NCBI GenBank assembly: GCA_026982275.1
Contig: JALSHK010000006.1
Coordinates: 1 to 34,875, forward strand
Length of the DNA stretch: 34,875 bases
DNA from: Paracoccaceae bacterium
Lineage (GTDB): Bacteria; Pseudomonadota; Alphaproteobacteria; Rhodobacterales; Rhodobacteraceae
Direction: 5' to 3'
The notes beneath the pieces are model-generated. The model did no database searches. It saw only the letters and a program-made list of their open reading frames with translations, and was not told the DNA's origin. Numbering within the stretch: position 1 is the first letter of the stretch; each line of letters starts with the position of its first letter. Shown here piece after piece: positions 15,389-24,900 of the stretch. Made by a program: the position numbers and the translations under genes.

Positions 15389-17477
15389 TGCGCTGCGCAC
15401 CCCTCGCCTGTCCGACCCGTCTTTTGTCATGCAGGCTGTCGCCAATTTTGGTGACCCCGCAGAACTGGTTCCGCTCGGTATTACGGTAGATGCCTCCACG
15501 CGAGGCTGGGTGATTATGATGCGGGCCAACCGCAAAACCCAGCCGGTGATTTCGGCGCTTTGTGCCGCGCTGGCTCTCAAAGAAGAGGCGTTGGATCGCA
15601 TTGACGACTCAGAGCGGAATGCGACAGGGGTGCGCAGTTTGGGGCAGGAAATGCTCTCCCATGTTATTCATCGTGACTGGGTGAATGAAGGGGATGCCGT
15701 GGCCCGCCACGGGGAAAAAATAATAGCAGCGCGGCATATGGAAAACGAAGCGCTGGCGGCATTGCTTGACAAAATAAATGTGCATGCGACCAACTGCCGT
15801 GCTGCCCGTTTCGGGGCGGATATGGTTGATGGTTTTACGCTTTTCCACCTGCGGGACGATCCGGCGCGAGGCTCTACCTTACAGGCTTTTCTAAAGGCGT
15901 ATTCGGGTCTGGAGGTGCCGGTTTTAAGTGCGTATCATACCGAGTTTGGCACCGTATTTCTGCCTAAAGCCCCGCCACGGGAGGCTCTGGGCGCCGTGGC
16001 TCATATTATGAACCGCGCCCCCGAGCTTTTCGGCTTTGCAGCCAAGGGATTTTCTGACGCCCCGTCAGCTATGCTTTTCGCTTTGGTGGAAAATGACACG
16101 AGTGAAGGAAAAAGCACACATGGAAGGGATATGTGCCTTGATTTGCGTCATAGCCGCTTTTTCGGCAGCCAGGCTTTTGCAGAGCATATCCGCCCGGTCA
16201 TGATTACAGCAATGCCCAGTGCTGACCCGGAAAAAAGCATTGAAGACCTCGGGCGGCAATTGCGAAACAGTAAAGGCACTTTTGCGCATGCTTTGCAATT
16301 GCGTGAAAATCAGGACGAGCTGCTGGCCAGAGATACGCTGACGGATCTATCTATTTTGAAAAGCGAGCGCAAAGCGCTTGACCTGCAAATCCGCCATATT
16401 CATGCCGGCCTTCCCGCTCAGGTGGTTCTCATTCGTGTCGGGGATGAAGGGCTGGAAACGGTGATTCATTTTTTGCGCGGACTGGTTTCCCGGAATGATA
16501 GCTGGAAAGGGGTTTCCTACAAACTGGAGCAAAACTCCAGCGTCCCCGAAAAACGTCGCCATGTATTCCATTTCTCGCCGGAGCTTGCAAAGGAGATTTC
16601 GATCTATGCGCGGCTGCAGGGCAAGGCGGATATCGAGTGGTTTCGTGGAGATCAGGCCTGGACACAGATTTATGGCGCGTTTTCACGTTTTCAAATCCTT
16701 GTGCCGTGGAAAACAGCGCTCCACCCTTTACCCCATTCCTGGGAAGCGGACCAGATAGATGGTTATTTGGCCGAAATGGTAGCGCTTTGGAGCGGCGAAA
16801 AAATCCGGCTTCCGGCAGGCAAAGAGCATGTATTGGTATTTTACCCCCAAACCGGAGAGAGCGGCAGCCCGTTGGCGGTTGATGTTTATATGGAGGGTGA
16901 TTTCAGACCCATTGAAGGCCGCACGATTACATGGCTGAATGCGGTTCAGGCGCAACTTACGCTGCCATCTGATAAGAGCGAGGTTTTGGAAGCGGAAGTT
17001 TTAGAAGCGGAAGTTTTAGAAACGGACGCGGAAATCGCAAGCAAGCGGGCATTAAAGGCCGAGCAAATTAAGGCGGTTTTGGTGGCTCAGGAAAAGGAAA
17101 TGCTGGCCTATGGCCGCGATGCGGTTGCGGCAATATTTGACGGAATAGAAAAAGCTGTGGGTGATATCGTGGCGCAGATGGAAGATCGCATAAGCCTTAT
17201 TCAGGAGTTGGAAACAGCTGCCAAGGATATGGAGCGAAAATATCAGGCTGCAAGCGGGCGGCTATCGGGCATTCATCGGAAAGACCGGCAGTTTGCTCGA
17301 AAAGCCAAGTCCGAAACTGCGCGTGATGTGCGGGAAATGACCGCTTTCATGGATGAACTGGAACGGCGGGAGAAGGCTTCGGACGCTGCGATTGCCCGCA
17401 CGACAATGCGGATTCAGGCGATGCATTCCAATATTGCCGCTATGAAAGCACAACTGAAATGGTGGAGCAATGACTGA
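15381..17477 (+). CDS. Unknown protein with C-terminal coiled coil
   Basis: A 698-residue protein. Residues 1-530 look alpha/beta with several hydrophobic strands (WVIMMRAN, QVVLIRVGDEG, HVLVFYPQ) but show no motif I can assign. Residues about 534-549 are a short tandem repeat (VLEAE three times, the last as VLETD). Residues 555-690 are a long charged coiled coil, ending in KAQLKWWSND. No membrane segment is seen. It begins inside the previous gene (8-base overlap ATGAGTAA) and ends inside the next one (ATGACTGA). The coiled coil directly upstream of two membrane-protein genes suggests a link between the cytosolic complex and the membrane subunits. Confidence 0.55.
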   Translation: MSNALRTPRLSDPSFVMQAVANFGDPAELVPLGITVDASTRGWVIMMRANRKTQPVISALCAALALKEEALDRIDDSERNATGVRSLGQEMLSHVIHRDWVNEGDAVARHGEKIIAARHMENEALAALLDKINVHATNCRAARFGADMVDGFTLFHLRDDPARGSTLQAFLKAYSGLEVPVLSAYHTEFGTVFLPKAPPREALGAVAHIMNRAPELFGFAAKGFSDAPSAMLFALVENDTSEGKSTHGRDMCLDLRHSRFFGSQAFAEHIRPVMITAMPSADPEKSIEDLGRQLRNSKGTFAHALQLRENQDELLARDTLTDLSILKSERKALDLQIRHIHAGLPAQVVLIRVGDEGLETVIHFLRGLVSRNDSWKGVSYKLEQNSSVPEKRRHVFHFSPELAKEISIYARLQGKADIEWFRGDQAWTQIYGAFSRFQILVPWKTALHPLPHSWEADQIDGYLAEMVALWSGEKIRLPAGKEHVLVFYPQTGESGSPLAVDVYMEGDFRPIEGRTITWLNAVQAQLTLPSDKSEVLEAEVLEAEVLETDAEIASKRALKAEQIKAVLVAQEKEMLAYGRDAVAAIFDGIEKAVGDIVAQMEDRISLIQELETAAKDMERKYQAASGRLSGIHRKDRQFARKAKSETARDVREMTAFMDELERREKASDAAIARTTMRIQAMHSNIAAMKAQLKWWSND
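16981..17025 (+). repeat. Three tandem 15-base units inside the coiled-coil gene
   Basis: Units at 16981-16995, 16996-17010 and 17011-17025 follow AAGTTTTAGAAGCGG with one or two changes each and encode VLEAE-type repeats. In-frame slippage could vary the copy number without breaking the gene. Confidence 0.75.
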
Positions 17478-17877
17478 CACCCCGCCAAAACCGGATAGTT
17501 TGCGCGCTGGCTTTACTTATAATGGTAATGTTTCGGACGCATTGGCGCATTTTGAAAGCGAAAACCAGAAGGTGGAAAATGCACTTTCCAACCTTTCACA
17601 ACATGAGAAATCTTTTATTGAAGCCCGAAAAGAAGTGTTGGGCAAGATTGTAAAAACTCGCCGCCGGCAAAGCTGGCGCTTGAGGCGGGGGTCTTTATGG
17701 CTGCGCTGGCTCGGGATGCAGCGCATAATGGTTGAGCTGCGTATCTTCTTGACCAATATTCTGTCTTTATTTCTATTTTTTATTGGTTGGTTGATCATGG
17801 TGGCGATCACTTTGGCAACAATCGCCTTCGGGATCTATCTGTTTGTGCAAATTATCGAGGCGCTTGTTAATGGATAA
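17470..17877 (+). CDS. Small membrane protein with N-terminal coiled coil
   Basis: A 135-residue protein of unknown family. Residues 20-60 look like a coiled coil (FESENQKVENALSNLSQHEK). A very basic stretch follows (KTRRRQSWRLRRGSLWLRW, about 62-80), then 35 hydrophobic residues (96-130) that form one long or two short membrane helices. The basic stretch predicts a cytoplasmic N-terminus. The gene overlaps both neighbours by 8 bases (ATGACTGA and ATGGATAA), which suggests coupled translation and a fixed subunit ratio. It is likely a small inner-membrane subunit of the complex, contacting the preceding coiled-coil protein. Confidence 0.65.
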   Translation: MTDTPPKPDSLRAGFTYNGNVSDALAHFESENQKVENALSNLSQHEKSFIEARKEVLGKIVKTRRRQSWRLRRGSLWLRWLGMQRIMVELRIFLTNILSLFLFFIGWLIMVAITLATIAFGIYLFVQIIEALVNG

Positions 17878-18973
17878 CCATCCGCTAAATACCTCGTTGA
17901 ACAACGATGATTTCAACCCGACGTCGCGCATCACTTGGTTGACAGCGCCGGCGAAAAAATCAGCGGCGCGCTGGTTGTTTACTGGAAGGCAAACCAGGTG
18001 GATTTTTTTGGGGCTGGCCGCAATTGGGGGAAGTGCAGTATTAATGATTTGGCCCGTTTTGCCGGCCAATAGTCCGGCCTGGCCGATTTATTGGCTGCAC
18101 GACACCATTGTTTCTCCTGTCGTCGGACGAATTTTTCTTCGGTATTCGCCTTATCCCGAACTGATCATTGCCAGCCTCGTAATGCTTGCCCTGTTTGCCT
18201 TGTATGCGCGCAGCTTTGCCGGAGATATGCACCGCCTTGCAACCAACAGGGCGTTGAGGTCTGCCGGGTTCAAGAATATTTTGATAAAATGGGCAAGTGC
18301 CCGCCGGAAAGACAGTTACCTGCAAGCTTTGGTGGAGCGGCGATTCCGGGAGGTTTTCCAGCAATGGGCTGGCACAAAAACGCCACAAAGTTTCAACGCT
18401 GTTCAAGAATCCGCACATTTCGCCATGGCCATGATCTCCAAAACCTGCGCCGCTGGAGACCGTAACGCCGATATGGCATTGGCGGGCATTGCTGCGCGCT
18501 TGATTGTGGCGCAGTGGTTAACCGGAAAGCCATGGCCTTCCACCGATGACCGGCTTGCAAAACAGCTTGCCGATAATGGCAAAGACCTGAGCAAAAGCGT
18601 TCTGGCGCTTGCGGGACATGCAGCCCGGCCAAAAGACGGAGAGGAAAAGCTCAATTCTTTCTGGGCGCGCGGAAATATGTGGCCGAAAAATGAGCGCTCA
18701 CAATATTGGGAAACCCTGTGCTGGCTTGCTTTGGTTCACGGGTTGCGTCAAGAAGACAGCTATTTGCTTCACCACTTCCTGACATTGCTGGCGGAATACG
18801 GGTTTTTGGCGGATTCTTCATTGGCAGAAGGGCAGGAGACTTCAGACAGCTTCAGCATAGACCCTGCATTATGGCTATGCCTTGAGCCGGTACAGCTTGA
18901 GCTTGGCACCGGCCCGGGTGCCGAGGCAATCCTGTCGATACGAAAGGAATTGATGCAGGAGGTGGGCCCATGA
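17870..18973 (+). CDS. Membrane protein with two N-terminal helices and a soluble helical domain
   Basis: A 367-residue protein of unknown family. Two membrane helices lie at about 44-64 (WIFLGLAAIGGSAVLMIWPVL) and 97-116 (ELIIASLVMLALFALYAR), with the basic residues mostly on the N-terminal and post-helix-2 sides. This predicts both termini in the cytoplasm with a short periplasmic loop. Residues 120-367 are soluble and helical. I chose the ATG at 17870 because it overlaps the previous stop by 8 bases like other junctions here; a GTG at 17843 would add nine residues. The end overlaps the giant gene by ATGA. Confidence 0.65.
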   Translation: MDNHPLNTSLNNDDFNPTSRITWLTAPAKKSAARWLFTGRQTRWIFLGLAAIGGSAVLMIWPVLPANSPAWPIYWLHDTIVSPVVGRIFLRYSPYPELIIASLVMLALFALYARSFAGDMHRLATNRALRSAGFKNILIKWASARRKDSYLQALVERRFREVFQQWAGTKTPQSFNAVQESAHFAMAMISKTCAAGDRNADMALAGIAARLIVAQWLTGKPWPSTDDRLAKQLADNGKDLSKSVLALAGHAARPKDGEEKLNSFWARGNMWPKNERSQYWETLCWLALVHGLRQEDSYLLHHFLTLLAEYGFLADSSLAEGQETSDSFSIDPALWLCLEPVQLELGTGPGAEAILSIRKELMQEVGP

Positions 18974-21900
18974 AATGGCCATTCCCTCCCTTTGATGAGG
19001 AAAACGGTTTGCCACGCCATGGGATGGACCGCTGGTTTGCCCGACGAACAAAAAACCTGCGGTTTGTCAACCGGCTGGATCCGGTTTGGGGAGCGATTGC
19101 GCTTTTGCTCATAATCGCGGTTATGCTGGTGATCGGCATTGGCGGGTTGCTATATCCGGAGCCTGAGAAAACGGTGCGCGTAGAAGATAGGCGTATTTTG
19201 CAATCCTTTACCGATCCCGATGATTGCTTCGTTAGTGCCGCACCAACGGCAAATGGCCAATTGCTGGTTTCTCTGTCGCGTGCGGCACGCTGCCGGAGCG
19301 ATATCGCTTCTGGCGGGGTCACTTTATATGATCCTATTTGGCGCGTTTTTTCCCCCCAAACCCTGCCTTTCGCCGATGACGAAGGCTATTCGCTTTCCGA
19401 TACAATCGGCAATGTTGCCAACTCGGTCTGGATTAGAGGCGATCAGGACGGGCTTGCACGCTGGACAGAAGGCCGCTGGGCTGTTTGGGCCTCCCAGACT
19501 TCGATGCAAATTGGCGAGCGATTGTCGATGGATCGCGATATTGTTGCGACAGCGCAAACGAAAAATGATGGTGAATCCATGTTTGCTACAAGGACCGGCG
19601 CATTTTCTGTTTACGATACGTCCGACTCGAGATGGCAAAACTATGGATACTTGCCGGGGACCGGCACGGTAAGCGCGCTGGAGTGGAGCGACAAAGGGGT
19701 GTGGGTCGCTCGTGGCTCGGGATTATGGTTTGCGGATTTTAGCCTGGGCGCAGGTCTGGGCGAGCCTCGCCAGATTTCCAGAGATCCGGTGTTAAGCCTT
19801 GACTTGACGGAGCAAGGCGAAGCTGTGGTGTTATATTCGAAAGCCTGTGAAGGACAGCCTTCGAGAGTGGCTGTGGAGCGCGGGGGCTGTCAGGCTCTGG
19901 TGCGCTATACCAGCGACGCACGACGCTATTACGCAATGCTGGATACAACGGCGGCTCCGAGATTGCTCGATTCCCGTGCTGTGCAATTTGTTGCGGCAAT
20001 CGGTGCCGAGCTGGTGTTGGCGGGAAAAAATGGTATATGGCGCTATAACACCACGACCAGAAGCTGGACCCGTCCGGAAAAGCGCAGCGTAACGGTTCTG
20101 GAAACCGGCCCTGATGGCACCATAGCCTATGGCGGACGTGGCTGGATTGCAATGCAGGCACCCCTGATGCGTACCACCGTTACTTCCAGCTTCCCGAACC
20201 AGAGCCGGACGAGTGTTATGGTATCTTTTGACAGCCGGAACCGTCCGTTATTCACGGATAATCAAGGCGCCCTTATCCGGCTTGAACGATCCGGCACACT
20301 GGCTTTTCTATTTGAGCCAACCGCACCGGGGGCTATCGAAAGCATGTTTGTGGCCAGCAGCCCCACCCATGATTATTTTATCGGTGAGTCGGGGCAGGTG
20401 GCGCTTGACCGGGAAACGCGAAGCTATACGAGGGCAGGTTCCAATTCGCAATTGTCAAGCATGGCAAATGCTACGCTCTATGCCCAACTGGGCTCATTGG
20501 CGCTTGGATTTGTGCCTACAGGCACAACGGACCGCGGGAGCCTTGTAGTCTTTGATATGTCTACCCCGTCTTTATCGGTTTCGCGCCCGGTCGAGAGCGC
20601 AAAAGGCCTGACATTGGCAACAGAAGCACAAGCCTTTTTTACCGATCGTTTGGGTCGGCTTTTTGGGGGCCGGATCAATTTTCGCCAACCATCCGGCATA
20701 TCGGTAGAGGGTTTGATGCCTGCACAGCCCAATACCGGCCCGGGAGAGCGCCAGGTCGACGATGTGACAAGGCTTGGTGACCGTTTTGTTCTGAGCGGCG
20801 CATGGGGAATCCGGATTTATAATCCCGTTACACGAGGCTGGGAAACGGTTTCCTCGATCGACACCCGAACGGTTGCCGATCTGGGGCAGGGCGGAAAGAT
20901 ATTGTCGGTAGGCAAAGATGGCATATTGCGGACGTATCAACCCTCGTCAGACCGCTGGCTGGCAAGCACCGTTATTCCGAACAGGCCGCTGGCTTTCAAT
21001 AGCGAGCGCGATATTCTTGACACTCTCGTTTCCCCGCTTGGCCAAATTGTATTTTTGGCGAAAACGGAAAATGGTGGTGTATTGCAGGTATACGACCCTC
21101 GGACACGCCGGATCGTGTATACATCTAATATAAACGCTGGCGCGGTGACCAATGGTAAAATCCTGACATTCATATCCGGGCAAAACTGGATGCTGCGCTT
21201 GGGAGCGCGGGCCTTCACAGCCGATGGTGCCTTGCCTCTGGCACCTGCCAGCCGCGGTGTGGTTTCCGGCTGGGCTGAATCCGGCAAAGTGTTTGTGACC
21301 GTCGAGCAAGACCAGCGGACCGGATTGAAATTCCTGCATCGGCGCCAGATTGGAAACGATCGCTCCACGTGCCTTTATCGCGCGAACACTATTGATGCTT
21401 CCCCGCAGCTTGATGCGTTTATGCCTTCGCAAAACAGGCTGGTAACCGTAACCGAACAAGGTGTTTGGCTGAATAATTTATCCACACGCAGGTGGAATAA
21501 AGTCAACCTGCCGGCCTCGTCGTATCAGGTTGGCATGTCTGGCAATATGTTATGGGCGCGCTCGACCGGGCGGCGGGCGGCCAATCTGGTATACCGGATC
21601 GATCCGCAAGCCGCCCCCGCATATGACAGCTGTGACCCGAATGCCACAGGCATTGCAAGCGTTGCTTTTGAAAATGCTGTTATCCTGCCGGAAAATGGTA
21701 CCGTTTACCGGATAACTTCTGTTCAAGATGGCGGCTCTCCCCAGGTTGTCAAAGAAACCATCGGAGGGCGGGCAAGCGTGCAGCTTGCACCTGCCGGCGC
21801 GCCACCGGGTGCGGGAGCTCCCTTGCGAAGCTTTGTGCACGAGGCCACGAACTCACTGTGGCTTGCCTATCCCGGGGCATTGGCGCGTTATGAGTTTCGC

Positions 21901-24900
21901 GCACGGAAATGGACGCAATTTCCGTTGCCCCGCAGTCGGGATTGGTCGCAAGTGTTGATCGAAACCGGAGAGGGTACGCTGGAGGGCAAGCTGGTTGCCA
22001 GCTACATCGCCGATGCAGGGTGGATTCAACTTCGGGTGCCCTATGGCGCTGGATCCGCGAGTGAAATGGAAGTGTTTGACCGTGAAATCGTTAATCCTGG
22101 CCCTGTGCCGGGTGGGCGATTGGCCGGAAATCTGCAAGAAATCAGGCAATCGGCATCGGCGCTGTATTTCAGGTTTCCCGACCGGATTGTCAGCATGAAC
22201 CGGCGTAACCGTTCCTGGAACCCGGCTTGGCCGATCGCCGATGAAAATGCCGAAATGGCCATTATAAACAATCGGTTTATGGTTTATGCGCCTTCCCTGA
22301 ATCGTCTGTATTTTCAGCGGGGCCGCGGCACCGTTGGCATTGGTGCGGCGTTGCGGGAGGTTGTAGTGCCCGAGGGGCAAGTGCCAATGATTGATCGTGA
22401 CGGGTTGATAAGCTGGATTGCGGCTGATGGTGCGTTAGTATCCTGCAGCGCGGCGGCGATCTGCCAAAACGTGGTAAATCCGGTGCCCGAGATCGATTTG
22501 CGTGGTGTGTCCTCTATCCGGCAACTTGGCGAGGATTTTCTTCTCGCCGGGGATGACGGGCTGGGTATTGTGGTAACGCGAGACCCTGACCAACGATTCC
22601 GGCGACTCACGCAAGGCGCAAAGCCGCTGACGGGGCAAAATACGCTTGGCCGGTTGCGCACAGAAACTATCGGGGTGCTGCGCCGATCAAAAAATGGCGA
22701 AAACCTGTTTATGGCCAGTCCGTCAAGCGGCTTTTGGGTGGTTGATGGGCCAATGCCTCCCTTCTTGCCTACTATGAACAAAGCTACATCATTCGGGCTG
22801 AGCGGGGTATTTAATCCGGATGACAACTTGTATATTGACACCAGCAAGCAGTTGGTTGGCGAGGATGGTATAATCGGGCCGCTTCCGGCAGGAATTTCCG
22901 GTCAGGATATCATGGCCATTGGGCGTTTTGGCGATGACTACTGGTTTCAAACCCTTGACCGCATTCAGGTTTTTTCTCCGGATTGCATTTCTCCAGATGT
23001 TGTGGTGGATGTGCCGGAAGATCCCGAACAGGACATCGAGGCTCCCGCGCGTTGCATAGAACGTGACTTTCCGACCTTGGAGGGTCAGATAATTGCTTAT
23101 ATTGAAGCCGGGAACTCTGGGCAGAATTTCATCGCCATACTTCAGGATGGTTCAGCGCAGAGCTTTGATGGCCGTTGGCAGCAAATCCGCCCTGCCTTTC
23201 AACTTCCGCTGGCTACAATACAGGACTTTTTACAAGCCACTACCTTTGTTCGGCCAGACGGGAAGCGCAGTTTTTTTGCGCCATTATCCGTTGAGGAAAG
23301 CGTGGACGGGTCCCGATTTACGGTTGTCGAGCCCAAACCGGGCGGTACGAACCGGCGGCGCAGCTATGTCGCGTTTCAAGCCGGTACACTGGCAGCCCTC
23401 GATCTTGGATGGTTGCGTTTTGATGCGGCCCGCAAAGTGTTGGTTTTGGGCCGTGGGGAACAGAAAAGCGAGATGCCTCTCGACGCAGCCTTCAACTCTG
23501 ACCAGCGGTTTTTAGCGTTTGCGTGGTCTGCACCGGCCCCGCAGCCTGACGGGACGGTGATTGTGGCCCTGCAGGATGGGCAGCTACGGCTGCAAAATCC
23601 GGCTAGCCAATCATCTCTGGTTACAGCAGCCTATGTCAGGCAGCGCGGTATCTTGGATGCAGCGGTGGTGCCGGATACAGGTGGCCATTGGCAAGGTCCG
23701 CGCTTTTTGCCATTTCAGGCAGAAAATACCCTGTTGTCGCCTGAGAGGCTCTATCAAAAAGAAGCATTTTCCATCCTGCAAGATCGGCGCGAGACCGGCG
23801 TGCGCCTGCGCCACGGGGTTAACCGCGTGCTGGACCGGGCAGGCTTCTTGTGGGACCGGTTCAATGATATCGGACTGGGGCCAAATTTGGAAGTAATTTT
23901 GCAAACCGCCCTTGGGCCTGTGGAAATGGATGCCCCTGAAGCCGCACTTTTTGAGGGTATGGTGGCCTGGAGTGCTGACACGCTGGATGTGATAGAGGCT
24001 GCGACGGAACGCCGCCTGCCGGAAAACAAATTCGAATGGAGACAGGATCGTCGTAATGGCATTGCCTCCCTTACTCGGGATACGCTGTTTTCGGCAATTT
24101 ATGCCAATGGCACCCTCTCCGTCTCGACCTTGGCAGGATTTGGCCAGCGGCGCGGATTTGGTCCTGTTGCTACGCTTGATAATGCCGCCGACCCAGTCGA
24201 CTTGCTATTGTCACGCGGAGATGAGCCGCTCGTTTACGGCCTTTTGAATGGCGATGTAATGATTGCCAATGAGCAGTCCGGGCTTGAGATTGCGGATCCG
24301 GCGATAGCCGCAGAGGTGATGCAGCTTGAAGCGTGGCGGGTGGGGCCGTTATTTGCCCGTGCGAAAAATAGCGGTCGCACGCAGTTCGAGGTGCGACTGG
24401 CTGAAACCGGCGGGCAAGAAAGCCCGGCAATCGGGCCATCCCGTAGATTTTTGTTTGATTCATTCCTGCAGGCGCGGTTCGCACCAGATCAAGCGCTTTA
24501 TCTGGTGAGCAATGCCGGGTTGATGCGCTCTGCTAGCCGCAGTCCGGATCTGGCAGGAATGGAATTGTTAAGCAGCAATACGGGAAACAGGAGCTATGAC
24601 CTCGTAACACGTGAGAATGATCTTTATGTTCTGGCCCGCAAGCATGGCCGGCCGGTGGGCTGTGAGCAGATTTCAGAAAGCGGACAAAGGCAGTGTGATG
24701 TGCAAATGCCACTACTGTCGATGGTGCAGACGACCTTATCCGATGATCGGGGCCTGACGGCTAAAGCAGGCGAAACCGGGTGGGTTTTTTCAGCTTCGGA
24801 CCCCGATACCAGCATGAATCGCAGGGTTAGCCTTGAAAACGGCAGGTTTTCTTTTGATCGGATACAGGCGGTCGCGGTTTGTAATGGCGCGTTTTTTATG

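Noticed and set aside
15381..15530. DAST near the start of the 698-residue protein as a vWA metal site
   Set aside because: The required DxSxS spacing is not met and no matching downstream Thr/Asp motifs were seen.
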